Positions 25,979-34,781 of a stretch of DNA of 64,000 nucleotides are shown here, one piece after another. The notes under the pieces are model-generated. The model was not told the DNA's origin and did no database searches. It saw nothing but the letters and a program-made list of their open reading frames with translations. Origin of the DNA: Algimonas ampicilliniresistens (GTDB lineage: Bacteria; Pseudomonadota; Alphaproteobacteria; Caulobacterales; Maricaulaceae). Within the stretch, counting starts at the first letter, position 1, and each line of letters opens with the position of its first letter. Where the stretch lies: positions 310,001-374,000 of the forward strand of contig NZ_BSNK01000002.1 of NCBI RefSeq assembly GCF_030159955.1, in the 5' to 3' direction. The position numbers and the translations under genes are program-made.

Positions 25979-26916
25979 GTTTGCGGCAGCAAGTGAGGCA
26001 CGTCGCCAAGACCGCCTTCGTCCCGATTGGGCATTGTCACGCGCAAGCGTTTAACGCGCCGCGGGTCCGCATCAATGACTTCCATTTCCACCCCTTCGGG
26101 ATGGACAATAATCTCGCCGCGTTCTGGCACGCGTCCGGCCAGCGTGAAGACCAAGCCGCCCAGAGTGTCGACCTCGTCTTCCTCGTCCGTTGTTGCAAAG
26201 TCGCGACCAATCGCCTCTTCAAAATCATCGATGCTCATGCGGGCATCAGCGTCCCAGCAGACCTTACCGCCATCGAGCACGATCCGTTTGAGCTCATCAT
26301 CAAGCTCGTCATGTTCATCTTCAATATCGCCCACGATCGGCTCAATTAGATCTTCAATCGTGACCAGGCCATCCGTGCCGCCATATTCATCGACAACAAT
26401 CGCCATATGGATCCGGCGCGCTTGCATCCGCCGCAGCAGATCCTGCGCCAGCATGGAGGGCGGCACATAAAGGACCGAGCGCTTGATCGTTCGAATAACT
26501 TTGCGATCCGGATAAGTCTTGGCCGTGCGTCCCCGCGCATCGAACATCAGGTAGGGCAGCAGATCCTTGATGTGGACCATCGCAATAGGATTATCGAGCG
26601 TATCTTCAAAGACGGGCAGTCGTGAATGGCCCGCATCGCGAAACGCCTTGGACAATTCCTTGAGTGTCGCCGTCTTCTCGATCGCAACGATATTGGCACG
26701 CGGCACCATCACATCATCGACGCGCAGTAGGTGGAACCGCTCAGCAGCATCCATCATCCGTTCTTGCGCGGCAGCCTTTTCAGTCGGAGAGGCGGCTTCG
26801 GAGTCACCTGAACGGCGACCGTTGCCACGGCGAAAAATCTTACTGAAGAAGGATGATCCGTTCCGCTCGGGTGCCAGCTCAGGCGACGAGGGGGACGACG
26901 TGGGGTCGGTGGTCAT
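25975..26916 (-). CDS. corC: CorC/HlyC-type CBS-domain protein
   Basis: The 313-aa soluble protein carries a CBS pair ([28 protein letters not shown], and [35 protein letters not shown]) and a C-terminal CorC_HlyC domain ([18 protein letters not shown]). Such proteins are linked to Mg2+/Co2+ efflux or membrane transport. It lies between ybeY and lnt in the widely conserved order, overlapping lnt by 4 bp. Confidence 0.93.
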   Translation of the reverse strand: MTTDPTSSPSSPELAPERNGSSFFSKIFRRGNGRRSGDSEAASPTEKAAAQERMMDAAERFHLLRVDDVMVPRANIVAIEKTATLKELSKAFRDAGHSRLPVFEDTLDNPIAMVHIKDLLPYLMFDARGRTAKTYPDRKVIRTIKRSVLYVPPSMLAQDLLRRMQARRIHMAIVVDEYGGTDGLVTIEDLIEPIVGDIEDEHDELDDELKRIVLDGGKVCWDADARMSIDDFEEAIGRDFATTDEEDEVDTLGGLVFTLAGRVPERGEIIVHPEGVEMEVIDADPRRVKRLRVTMPNRDEGGLGDVPHLLPQT

Positions 26917-26922
26917 AGCGGG

Positions 26923-27378
26923 CTAGCGATTATCCGACCTATAGGGATTGTCAATCGACAGACGCGCCAATGCGCAGACTTCGCGCGCTTCCATATCCTG
27001 CGCGTCCGCGTCCGTTTCATGGTCGAGACCCTGTAAATGGAGAACACCGTGGACCAGCAAATGGGTAAAATGGTCGGCAAACATCTTACCTTGCGCCTCA
27101 GCCTCACGGGTAATGGTCTCAAGCGCGAAGACGACATCGCCCATCAGACCGGTCTCAGAAGGCATCGGGAAAGACAGGACATTGGTCGGCTTATCCTTAG
27201 CCCGGTAGTCGCGGTTGAGCGTTTGAACATGCGCGTCGTCACTCAGCACGACCGACAACTCGCCCCAATGCGGTGCCTCCAACTCTGCTAGAGCTGCGTG
27301 TGCCGCTGGGGCGATCAGCGCTTCAACCTCTGGCCAATCCGGGCAAGGACGGGCGATATCAATGACGAAATCGCCCAT
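26923..27378 (-). CDS. ybeY: Endoribonuclease/rRNA maturation factor YbeY
   Basis: The 151-aa metalloprotein is involved in 16S rRNA 3'-end maturation and ribosome quality control. The zinc-binding signature HLLVHGVLHLQGLDHE is present near residue 110, and the N-terminal half has LSVVLSDDAHVQTLNRDYRAKDKPTNVLSFP. ATG 27378 is chosen; the frame extends four codons to a TTG. It precedes corC by 6 bp and follows fba. Confidence 0.94.
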   Translation of the reverse strand: MGDFVIDIARPCPDWPEVEALIAPAAHAALAELEAPHWGELSVVLSDDAHVQTLNRDYRAKDKPTNVLSFPMPSETGLMGDVVFALETITREAEAQGKMFADHFTHLLVHGVLHLQGLDHETDADAQDMEAREVCALARLSIDNPYRSDNR

Positions 27379-27396
27379 AACCCGCTTCAAGCTGCC

Positions 27397-28446
27397 TTAT
27401 GCATCGACTTCGGCGTCGATGTCCGCGGACCATTCGCCTTTGGACGCAAGACCGTTCATTTTGGCCCGGTGCGTAAAGGCCGCCTGAGCCGCTGCGTAAT
27501 TCTCTGCCTTGCCTTGCCACGCAAATAGCGCCGATTGCTGCAGCGCCCGGCCATAGGAATAGGTCAGCTTCCACGGGAAACCGCCAATCTTATTCATCAT
27601 GTCGAGATTACGTGTCGCTTCTTCGTTTTCCTGCCCACCGGACAAGAAGGCGATGCCAGGCACAGCGGCTGGAACTGTGTCCTTGAGCACTTTAATCGTG
27701 CGGGTCGCGATCTGCTCGCGCGTCGGCTGTTCGGCGCATTGTTTGCCCGCCACAACCATATTCGGTTTGAGGATAGTCGCTTCTAGCGCCACGCCTTGCT
27801 CATAAAGCTCGGTGAAGAGGGAGTTGAGCGCGCGTTCCGTTACTTCGTGGCAGCGTTCGACCGAATGCGCGCCGCCCATCAGCACTTCAGGTTCGACGAT
27901 GGGGACAATGCCTGCTTCCTGACACAACGCCGCATAGCGGCCCAGCGCATGAGTGTTGGCCTTGATACCGCCTTCGGTCGGCGTCCGGCCAACCGTGACG
28001 TCAGGATGGGAAATTTCGATCACGGCCCGCCACTTGGCGAAGCGCGCGCCGAGTTCGTAATATTCAGCCAATCGTTCGCGCAGACCATCGAGGCCTTGGG
28101 TGATCGTTTCGCCCGGACGACCCGCGAGCGGCGTGATGCCCTTATCGACTTTAATGCCTGGAATAGCCCCCGTCGCCTTGATCAGCTCAACCATGGACGT
28201 ACCGTCGGCAGCCGATTGGCGAAGCGTTTCGTCATAGAGAATGACGCCAGAAATATGGTCATCCATCGCGGGGCGTGTGCGGAACAACATGTCGCGCCAA
28301 TCCCGCCGGTTGGTTTCTATATTCTCCGTGCCGATTGAGGCGAAGCGCTTGCCGATCGTGCCGGTGGATTCGTCTGCCGCGAGAATACCCTTGCCCGGTT
28401 TGACCATAGCTTCCGCCACAGCGACCATATCATCTAGTCGGCTCAT
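27397..28446 (-). CDS. fbaB: Class I fructose-bisphosphate aldolase
   Basis: The 349-aa glycolytic enzyme cleaves fructose 1,6-bisphosphate. It is a Schiff-base (class I) aldolase, shown by GILAADESTGTIGKRF near residue 20, RPAMDDHISGVILYDETLRQ, VEPEVLMGG, the lysine segment ATILKPNMVVAGK and GIAFLSGGQ. Eukaryote-like class I aldolases of this type are found in several alphaproteobacteria. ATG 28446 (MSRLDDMVAVAEAMV) overlaps the pgk stop by 4 bp. It forms an operon with gap and pgk. Confidence 0.95.
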   Translation of the reverse strand: MSRLDDMVAVAEAMVKPGKGILAADESTGTIGKRFASIGTENIETNRRDWRDMLFRTRPAMDDHISGVILYDETLRQSAADGTSMVELIKATGAIPGIKVDKGITPLAGRPGETITQGLDGLRERLAEYYELGARFAKWRAVIEISHPDVTVGRTPTEGGIKANTHALGRYAALCQEAGIVPIVEPEVLMGGAHSVERCHEVTERALNSLFTELYEQGVALEATILKPNMVVAGKQCAEQPTREQIATRTIKVLKDTVPAAVPGIAFLSGGQENEEATRNLDMMNKIGGFPWKLTYSYGRALQQSALFAWQGKAENYAAAQAAFTHRAKMNGLASKGEWSADIDAEVDA

Positions 28447-29666
28447 GCCCCATTTCCCTTCGTTACGATGTCCACACCTGGAAGGGGCTTCCCTTCCATC
28501 CATTCCAGAAACGCCCCACCCGCCGTCGAGACGAAGGTGAACTCATCAACCACATCAGCGGCGTTGAGTGCCGCGACTGTGTCGCCGCCGCCCGCGACAG
28601 CAATGAGCTTGCCCGCGCGTGTCAGCCGAGCCGCATATTTTGCCGCCTCAATGGTCGACGTATCAAAAGGCGGCGTTTCGAACGCGCCCAGCGGCCCATT
28701 CCAGATCAGCGTCTTTGACTTATCCATCGCGTCCATCAACTCAGTGACCGTGTCTGGACCAACATCAAGGATCATTTCACCCGCTTTGACCGTGACTTTA
28801 GCGGCGTCTGTCATCGCGACGACGCGTGTATCCGCACCCTCTTTGAATTCCGTTGCGCAGACGGCGTCGACGGGTAGGATGATTTCGCAGCCAGCTTTGC
28901 GCGCTGCCTTTAAAATATCCGTCGCCTTGCCGAGCAAATCGGGCTCTGCCAGTGATTTGCCGACATCATGACCCTTAGCCAGCAGGAAAGTGTTGGCCAT
29001 GCCGCCCCCAATGGCGAGACGGTCAAGCTTGGTCACCAGGTTTTCGAGCAGGTCGATCTTGCTGCTAACTTTCGCTCCACCAACAATCGCCATGACCGGT
29101 TTTTCGGGGTGATCGAGCGCTTGCGCTAAATGATCCAATTCCCGCGCCATAGAGAGCCCGGCATAAGTTGGTAGATGGTCAGCAATACCAGCAGAGCTAG
29201 CATGCGCGCGGTGTGCGGCAGAAAACGCGTCCATGACGAATAGGTCGCCGAATTGCGCCAGCTCCTTTGCCAGATCAGGATCATTCTCTGTCTCGCCTTT
29301 CAGAAAGCGCGTATTCTCCATGATCAATACGTCGCCGGGCCCTAGATCATCCAGCACATTCATATTGGGTGTGGTCAGAAACCGGACTGGTGCTTCAATC
29401 GCTTCGGCGAGCGGACCCGCAACGAAGGCCAGTGACAGAGCGGGATCAGGTTCACCCTTGGGACGACCGAAATGCGACAGGAGAATAACCGCCGCGCCCT
29501 TTTCACGCAGAAAATTGATCGTCGGCAAGGCCGATTGCAGTCGCGTATCGTCAGCAATCGACCCGTCTTCGCGGCGCGGAAGATTGAAATCGACCCGCAC
29601 GAGCGCAGTCTTGCCTGCCAAACCTCCGGAAGTCTGGTCGGCCTCTTCGAGGCGACGAATATCCAT
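28443..29666 (-). CDS. pgk: Phosphoglycerate kinase
   Basis: The 407-aa glycolytic kinase makes ATP from 1,3-bisphosphoglycerate. Markers are KTALVRVDFNLPRREDG, HFGRPKG, MENTRFLKGE, AIVGGAKVSSKIDLLENL, a second-domain TLIWNGPLGAFE and VAGGGDTVAAL. It lies one base after the gap stop and overlaps fba by 4 bp, so the three genes are almost certainly co-transcribed. Confidence 0.97.
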   Translation of the reverse strand: MDIRRLEEADQTSGGLAGKTALVRVDFNLPRREDGSIADDTRLQSALPTINFLREKGAAVILLSHFGRPKGEPDPALSLAFVAGPLAEAIEAPVRFLTTPNMNVLDDLGPGDVLIMENTRFLKGETENDPDLAKELAQFGDLFVMDAFSAAHRAHASSAGIADHLPTYAGLSMARELDHLAQALDHPEKPVMAIVGGAKVSSKIDLLENLVTKLDRLAIGGGMANTFLLAKGHDVGKSLAEPDLLGKATDILKAARKAGCEIILPVDAVCATEFKEGADTRVVAMTDAAKVTVKAGEMILDVGPDTVTELMDAMDKSKTLIWNGPLGAFETPPFDTSTIEAAKYAARLTRAGKLIAVAGGGDTVAALNAADVVDEFTFVSTAGGAFLEWMEGKPLPGVDIVTKGNGA

Positions 29667-29667
29667 A

Positions 29668-30678
29668 CTATGTCAGCTCCAAGCGCTGGCCCATGGTCCG
29701 GGCGACATCGATCATTCGGTTCGCGAAGCCCCACTCATTATCGTACCAAGCAATGACTTTGACCAGATCGCCATCCATGGATTTGGTCAGCGGGCTGGCA
29801 TAAATCGCACTGTGCGGATCATGGTTGAGGTCTGAGCTGACCAGCGCATTGCGCGAATAACAGATGATACCCTTCATATTTCCGTTGGCCGCCGCCTGCA
29901 TGGCCTCATTGAGGCCTTCCGCTGTCGTTTTCATCTCGGGCTGGAACGCTAGATCGATCATGGAGACATTCGCCGTTGGCACGCGTACGGCAGCACCTGC
30001 GAGGCGGCCTTCCAGTTCCGGAATGACTTGCCCGACAGCTTTAGCAGCCCCGGTACTGGTTGGGATCATGTTCAGCCCGGCCGCACGGGCGCGGTAGAGA
30101 TCCTTATGCGAATTATCGAGAATCCGTTGGTCTTGCGTATAGCTGTGCACTGTCGTCATAAAACCGCGGCGAATACCAACAGCGTTCAAGATGACTTTGG
30201 CGATCGGGGCCAAACAATTCGTCGTGCAAGACGCACAAGAGACAAGCCGATCATTCGGGCCAAGCTGATCGTCATTGACGCCATAGACGATGGTTTTGTC
30301 GACGTCTTCGCCGGGCGCGGAAATCAGCACGGCTTTGGCGCCGCCGTCGAAATGCGGCTGGCACCGCTCACGTGATCGGAACAGGCCCGTACATTCCATC
30401 ACCAGATCGGCTTCGCCCCAGGCGACGTTGGCAGGATCGCGTTCATGCGTCATCCGCACGGGTCCGCGTCCGAAATCAATCATGCCGTCGCCTTCAACGA
30501 CTTTGGCGCTAAAGCGGCCATGAACAGAGTCGTAGCGTAACAGATGCGCCGACGTTTCAATGTCGCCGGGCGAGTTGATCAGAACCAGCTCGACATCATC
30601 AATGTCATATTCGTGCAAGGCGCGCGCAACCAGACGGCCGATCCGTCCAAAGCCGTTAATGGCGATTTTAAGAGTCAT
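29668..30678 (-). CDS. gap: Glyceraldehyde-3-phosphate dehydrogenase
   Basis: The 336-aa enzyme has a Rossmann start INGFGRIGRLV and catalytic Cys151 in the segment SCASCTTNCLAP. It also has HSYTQDQRILD, the RARAAGLNMIPTSTGAAKA phosphate-binding region, RVPTANVS and WYDNEWGFANRM. Position 36 after the second strand is Ser (LINSPGD) where NAD-specific GapA enzymes normally carry Asp (IND). This hints at relaxed or NADP+ preference. The residue before the catalytic segment is Cys148 rather than the usual Asn. It leads the gap-pgk-fba operon. Confidence 0.95.
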   Translation of the reverse strand: MTLKIAINGFGRIGRLVARALHEYDIDDVELVLINSPGDIETSAHLLRYDSVHGRFSAKVVEGDGMIDFGRGPVRMTHERDPANVAWGEADLVMECTGLFRSRERCQPHFDGGAKAVLISAPGEDVDKTIVYGVNDDQLGPNDRLVSCASCTTNCLAPIAKVILNAVGIRRGFMTTVHSYTQDQRILDNSHKDLYRARAAGLNMIPTSTGAAKAVGQVIPELEGRLAGAAVRVPTANVSMIDLAFQPEMKTTAEGLNEAMQAAANGNMKGIICYSRNALVSSDLNHDPHSAIYASPLTKSMDGDLVKVIAWYDNEWGFANRMIDVARTMGQRLELT

Positions 30679-30797
30679 ATCAGAGGGAAGGTTCCTGAAT
30701 TTTCACGCGATGGACAGATTCCGATCGAATGGTGATGTGCCGGAAAAACGTCCTTGGAATTGCGCGCAGGGTTACGCGGATCATCCCGCAAGGGCAA

Positions 30798-30819
30798 TAA
30801 AATACCCCATAAAATACCC
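30798..30819. promoter_or_regulatory. Direct repeat TAAAATACCC x2 upstream of gap
   Basis: TAAAATACCC occurs at 30798-30807 and 30810-30819, a 12-bp period, in the roughly 200-bp region between divergent gap and the DUF4164-like gene. A binding site for a carbon-metabolism regulator is plausible but not identified. Confidence 0.4.
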
Positions 30820-30879
30820 TTGGCGAACGGCAATTCTTGCGCCATTCAGGGTAAAAATGAGGACTTTAACCACAAGCCG

Positions 30880-31191
30880 ATGAATGACAGCGCTGACATG
30901 AAACAAGCGAGCCTCAAGGATGCCGCGAACGCTTTGCAAAGCGCGCTCTCTGCGCTTGAAAAATCGCTCGATCCAATGCTGGGCCGATTGGCTCTGTTAG
31001 AGACCAAAGCCCGTGAGGCGGAAGGATTTTCCGAGGACCGATCGCGACTAGCGGCGGAGTTGGACGAAGCGTTGGAAAATCGCCGGGTTCGTGAAGCCGA
31101 GTTTGAAGCCCTATCCAAACAAACCCGCGCTGAACTCGACATGACCATTCATGCGCTCAAGGATGCACTGGCAGGAGGCGTCGATGGGTAA
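30880..31191 (+). CDS. DUF4164-like coiled-coil protein upstream of zapA
   Basis: The 103-aa helical protein (MNDSADMKQASLKDAANALQ; ALEKSLDPMLGRLALLETKAREAEG; a C-terminal LDMTIHALKDALAGG) matches the short coiled-coil DUF4164 proteins that precede zapA in many alphaproteobacteria. The start is uncertain: the frame extends to 30754 and an alternative ATG lies at 30898. Its end overlaps the zapA ATG by 8 bp, so translation is coupled. It probably acts with ZapA at the division ring (inference from context). Confidence 0.75.
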   Translation: MNDSADMKQASLKDAANALQSALSALEKSLDPMLGRLALLETKAREAEGFSEDRSRLAAELDEALENRRVREAEFEALSKQTRAELDMTIHALKDALAGGVDG

Positions 31192-31555
31192 GGTTAGCCT
31201 GAACATTAATGGCCGTGCCTACGGTCTCGGCTGCGAAACGGGTGAAGAAGAGCGGCTGATGCGGCTCGGCCAGAAGCTCGATGAACGCGTCGCCCAGATG
31301 GCCAATCAATTTGGACAGATCGGCGATCTGCGCCTTTTGGTCATGGCTGGGATTACCCTGCTCGACGAAATGGAAGACCCGGTCAGTTCTGTTGAAGCCC
31401 AAGTCAAGAAACGCCTGAATACGCTCGAAACCGAAACAGAGGCTGCGACGGAGGCGCGAGAGCGCACCGAAGTCGAGGCTGTCGAAAGCCTGATGAGCGC
31501 CGCGCAACGCATCGAACGGCTGGCCGAGCGGCTGTCCGAAGCTGACCCCAGATAG
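31184..31555 (+). CDS. zapA: Cell division protein ZapA
   Basis: The 123-aa FtsZ-ring-associated protein has the ZapA N-terminal domain (VSLNINGRAYGLGCETGEEERLMRLGQKLDERV), MAGITLLDEM and a coiled-coil tail rich in Glu. AGGAGG lies 5 nt before ATG 31184, so this start is preferred over the in-frame 31151. ZapA bundles FtsZ protofilaments in the cytoplasm. In many bacteria the 6S RNA gene follows it. Confidence 0.92.
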   Translation: MGKVSLNINGRAYGLGCETGEEERLMRLGQKLDERVAQMANQFGQIGDLRLLVMAGITLLDEMEDPVSSVEAQVKKRLNTLETETEAATEARERTEVEAVESLMSAAQRIERLAERLSEADPR

Positions 31556-31574
31556 AAAAATTTGGCTGCTACGC

Positions 31575-31770
31575 GTAGTCTCTGACCTGCATTCGCGCTT
31601 GCACGGCGCGCGTCTGAGCCCCACATAGTCCCAGACGGTTTCTGCGGGTTGCGTGAATGGCACTAATCCACCGGACCTTACTGTATCCTTAGGGAACTGG
31701 CTCTGTTCGGACCGTGGTCCGTTTAATTCCGGTGCCCACCTCAAATTGAGGTTCATGAGGATTTTTAAGC
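31575..31770 (+). ncRNA. Structured noncoding region, candidate 6S RNA (ssrS)
   Basis: The 342-bp gap between zapA and the thiolase gene (31556-31897) has no credible gene. CATTCGCG (31590-31597) pairs with CGTGAATG (31652-31659), and inside it CGTCTG (31611-31616) pairs with CAGACG (31632-31637). Next, CACCGGA (31669-31675) pairs with TCCGGTG (31728-31734), enclosing the tight hairpin CGGACC/GGTCCG. 6S RNA commonly follows zapA in proteobacteria, which is the main reason for this call. The helices I find do not form one clear 6S-like long rod, and ends and strand are guesses. The remaining part (31771-31897) shows nothing clear. Confidence 0.4.
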
Positions 31771-31897
31771 CGCCACGAACTTTGCGGGGCCGTCACTCAC
31801 CGCTCGTGTGCCCGATAGGATCTACGACGCCATAGGCGACGTCACTCGCGCTGTTTGTAACAATCTCATAGACTTCGTGGCCTTTGACCCCGCCGCG

Positions 31898-33157
31898 CTA
31901 AACTCGCTCGATGATAATCGCAGGCGCCATGCCGCCAGCCGCACACATCGTCACGAGAGCGTAACGACCACCCGACCGCTCTAACTCATCCAGCGCCGTA
32001 CCAATCAGAATAGATCCGGTCGCACCAATCGGATGGCCAAGCGCAATCGCACCGCCATTAATGTTCACCTTGGCCCGGTCGAGATCGAGGTCACGGATGA
32101 ACTTTTCGGCCACAACGGCAAACGCTTCATTGATCTCCCAGACATCAATATCATCCTTGGTCAGTCCAGCACGGGCCAAGGCCTTTCTCGCCGCTGGAAC
32201 CGGGGCGTTCAACATCAAGGTCGGATCATCGCCCATATTGACGGCCGTGACGATGCGGGCGCGTGGCTTCAGCCCGTTATCGTCTGCAAATTCTTTAGAC
32301 GTCAGTAGCAAAGCCGCCGCCCCGTCGACGACGCCTGAACTATTGCCAGCGTGGTGGACATGCTGCCACGCCCCTTTTAATTCCGGATAGCGCTGTTCGA
32401 CAAGCTGGCCATATGTCGTGCCTTGCTCATCAACCGGAATATCCTTCCACATAGAAAACACCGTCTTGAGCTGGCCGAGGCCGTCTTTTGTCGTCTGCGG
32501 CCGGGGGAATTCTTCACGGTCGAGCGCAACGGAACCGTCTTCATTGTGAACTGGGACCAGCGAGCCGTCGAAGCGGCCTTCCTTAATAGCCGTGGCGGCA
32601 CGGTGCTGACTGGTCAAAGCTAGATCATCAAGCACGTCCCGCTCTATGCGGTCCAGCTTTGCGATCGCGTCCGCCGCAACGCCCTGTTGTGTCTGTGGGT
32701 GCTTAGCGCGCAGAGATAAGTTCTGCGCATCCAGCATGGGCGGCACTTTGGGATCAGCAATAGAGGTTGTGTAGCTCATCATCTCGCAGCCACCCGCAAT
32801 CACGCAATCTTCCATGCCCGACATGATCTGTGAGGCAGCGAGGCTAACGGACGTAATACCAGACCCGCAAAACCGGTCCAGCGTCATGCCTGACGCCCGG
32901 ACATCATAGCCCGCATCCAGCGCCGCCATCCGCCCTATATCCGTGCCCTGCTTGCCAACCTGTGTGCTGGTTGCCCAGATCACATCATCAACCTTGGCCG
33001 TGTCGAGCGCGTTGCGTGCGGCAATGGCTTTGAGAACAGTCGCGGAGAGATGTTGCGGATGGAGATGGGCGAGCGCGCCGCCCTTCTTCCCATTTCTGGC
33101 GACCTTGCCGATGCCGCGCGGTGTGCGGACAGCGTCGATAATATAGGCGTCGGCCAT
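31898..33157 (-). CDS. Acetyl-CoA C-acyltransferase (thiolase)
   Basis: The 419-aa thiolase has acylated Cys97 in DRFCGSGITS, the active-site His in NGGAIALGHPIGATGS and the deprotonating Cys in MCAAGGMAPAIIIE at the C-terminus. It cleaves or condenses acyl-CoA and acetyl-CoA; FadA-like beta-oxidation or PHB-type synthesis cannot be separated from sequence alone. The relatively long loop with DREEFPRPQTTKDGLGQL suggests the degradative (FadA/FadI) group. ATG 33157 follows GGGAGA. An IclR-type regulator lies 31 bp upstream on the same strand and may control it. Confidence 0.93.
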   Translation of the reverse strand: MADAYIIDAVRTPRGIGKVARNGKKGGALAHLHPQHLSATVLKAIAARNALDTAKVDDVIWATSTQVGKQGTDIGRMAALDAGYDVRASGMTLDRFCGSGITSVSLAASQIMSGMEDCVIAGGCEMMSYTTSIADPKVPPMLDAQNLSLRAKHPQTQQGVAADAIAKLDRIERDVLDDLALTSQHRAATAIKEGRFDGSLVPVHNEDGSVALDREEFPRPQTTKDGLGQLKTVFSMWKDIPVDEQGTTYGQLVEQRYPELKGAWQHVHHAGNSSGVVDGAAALLLTSKEFADDNGLKPRARIVTAVNMGDDPTLMLNAPVPAARKALARAGLTKDDIDVWEINEAFAVVAEKFIRDLDLDRAKVNINGGAIALGHPIGATGSILIGTALDELERSGGRYALVTMCAAGGMAPAIIIERV

Positions 33158-33188
33158 GATAAATCTCCCGATGTTTCGTCGGGTGTGA

Positions 33189-34115
33189 CTAGGCGGGGCC
33201 CGTCCCTCTTGCCAACGCGGCACGGCCCAATATCGCATCTTCGATGGAGCGTGGTAAGCCCGCCACGAAGCCGCGCAAGACGGGCGCGATCTCGGCCCCC
33301 TGTTCGCGGATCACATCAGCGGGGCCGCCAACCCCGACGCATAGATGTCGCCGAACGCCGCGCGATGGCAGCGCCACAGCAATGCCGCCCGTGCTACTAT
33401 GGCTTGGCCCGACCGCGATCGCATAACCCTTGGCGCGCGTGTCGCGAACGCCGTCGACCGCCGCCAGCGCTGTTTCCTTCCAGAAACTATTTTCGACTTC
33501 ATGCACGGTGCGGCGCACCAGCTTGCCGATGTCTTCATCGGTATCACCGGTCAGCATGGCATAGCCTGTCGCTGAACAGACAAGCGGGCGGACCGAGCCG
33601 GTTTCAATATGTTCGCGCACCGGCCCGGGACGATGATGGGTGTAAATATACTGGGAGTAGATGCCGTTACGCATGGCTAGAAAAACGGTCTCGCCAATGG
33701 TCTCGGACAGTCGCGCCAAATTGTCGGCGAAACCCTCGGGTAGACCTGCCATCCGGATCAGCCAATCACCAAGAAAGGAAATCCGCAATGTCGGATAGAA
33801 AGCCCGACTTTCTACATCGCGCTGAAGATAGCCGCTTTCTTGCAGCGACTTGGTCAACGCGGAGGCTGAGGATTGCGGCATATTCAAATTATCGGCGATC
33901 TCACCGATTGAGGCCGGGCGTTTCACGTCGGCGAAGAATTCAAACAGCGCCATGGTCCGAAAGCTCGATTTGAGCATGTTTTCGGCGTCATCCAATCGCA
34001 GCGCCTGACCCGGTGTTACATTTCCCGGCGTTACGCCCGCTAGCGGCGCGACCGACAGGCCAAGATCGTCGTCTTCAGGATCGATAGGGGCGCTCATAGG
34101 CGGAGCTTCTGCCAT
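33189..34115 (-). CDS. IclR-family transcriptional regulator
   Basis: The protein has an N-terminal winged helix-turn-helix (FRTMALFEFFADVKRPASIGEIADNLNMPQSSASALTKSLQESGYLQRD) and a C-terminal IclR ligand-binding domain (LARLSETIGETVFLAMRNG, SVRPLVCSATGYAML, GYAIAVG). A hydrophilic, low-complexity N-terminal extension of some 40 residues precedes the HTH. The start is uncertain (GTG 34139, ATG 34115 or ATG 34097). IclR regulators control catabolic genes; the adjacent thiolase, 31 bp downstream, is the obvious candidate target. Confidence 0.88.
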   Translation of the reverse strand: MAEAPPMSAPIDPEDDDLGLSVAPLAGVTPGNVTPGQALRLDDAENMLKSSFRTMALFEFFADVKRPASIGEIADNLNMPQSSASALTKSLQESGYLQRDVESRAFYPTLRISFLGDWLIRMAGLPEGFADNLARLSETIGETVFLAMRNGIYSQYIYTHHRPGPVREHIETGSVRPLVCSATGYAMLTGDTDEDIGKLVRRTVHEVENSFWKETALAAVDGVRDTRAKGYAIAVGPSHSSTGGIAVALPSRGVRRHLCVGVGGPADVIREQGAEIAPVLRGFVAGLPRSIEDAILGRAALARGTGPA

Positions 34116-34163
34116 GCGCGCCGAAGTTTCGCCAGTCACATCCCCTCGACATTTATGAATATG

Positions 34164-34195
34164 AAAAAGCCGTCCGTGCAGGACACGGACGGCTT
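34164..34195 (-). terminator. Terminator of the YciE-like gene
   Basis: AAGCCGTCCGTG (34167-34178) and CACGGACGGCTT (34184-34195) form a 12-bp hairpin with loop CAGGA. On the minus strand it is followed by a run of five U. Confidence 0.92.
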
Positions 34196-34216
34196 GTTTC
34201 GTCGTTACGAGATCGC

Positions 34217-34717
34217 TTAGGCGGCCATCGCGTCTTTATTGATGGAAGCTTGCGCCAGTTTCGTGAAGTGCAAGTCGCCCTCCATCGTCTGTTCTTTACA
34301 CTGCTCCAATGTTTGAGCGTTTTCGAGATCGCCGAGGCGCTTAGCAAAGGCTTCAACCGTGCCGTAGCCCGTGATCGCATAGTGGGCCAGACGCTGATAT
34401 TGGCTAATCAGCATCGCGTCGCGGACGGAATCGTCGCCAAACTCTTCTTTCAAAACGTGTTTTTCGGCTTCCTTGGTTAGACCTTTCATGCCGAGACAGG
34501 TTTCATCGCCAACGCCTTCACCGTGGCTATCCAGGATCGATTTGATCTGCTTATTGCCATCTTTTGTGCCGTCGATGGAATTTTTCAGCGCGTCTTTCAG
34601 ATCGGGACAGCTGGCAGCATCGATCAATTTTTCGACCGTCGCATTGGCCTGCTGGTTCGCATCATACAGGTCTTGCAGTTCAGCAATATAAAGCTCTTTA
34701 AGATTGTTAATAGCCAT
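34217..34717 (-). CDS. YciE/YciF-type ferritin-like stress protein (DUF892)
   Basis: The 166-aa protein is a four-helix ferritin-like bundle of the DUF892 family: LKELYIAELQDLYDANQQ, DGNKQIKSILDSHGEGVGDETCLGMKGL, and ISQYQRLAHYAITGYGTVEAFAKRLG with E/H positions typical of di-iron sites. Such proteins are general-stress genes in alphaproteobacteria. The start ATG 34717 lies 8 nt after GAGGAG. An EcfG-type promoter about 65 bp upstream supports stress induction. Confidence 0.9.
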   Translation of the reverse strand: MAINNLKELYIAELQDLYDANQQANATVEKLIDAASCPDLKDALKNSIDGTKDGNKQIKSILDSHGEGVGDETCLGMKGLTKEAEKHVLKEEFGDDSVRDAMLISQYQRLAHYAITGYGTVEAFAKRLGDLENAQTLEQCKEQTMEGDLHFTKLAQASINKDAMAA

Positions 34718-34781
34718 CGTCATATCTCCTCAGATTTCGTGGCTCGGGCTGGCGGCGCCGAGCAAGTGGGTTCACTCAATC

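Noticed and set aside
31653-31835. 60-codon frame within the structured region after zapA
   Set aside because: No ribosome-binding site and odd composition; RNA structure explains the region better.
33050-33973. 307-codon open frame opposite the thiolase and IclR genes
   Set aside because: Arg/Pro-rich composition with no domain; both opposite genes are unambiguous.
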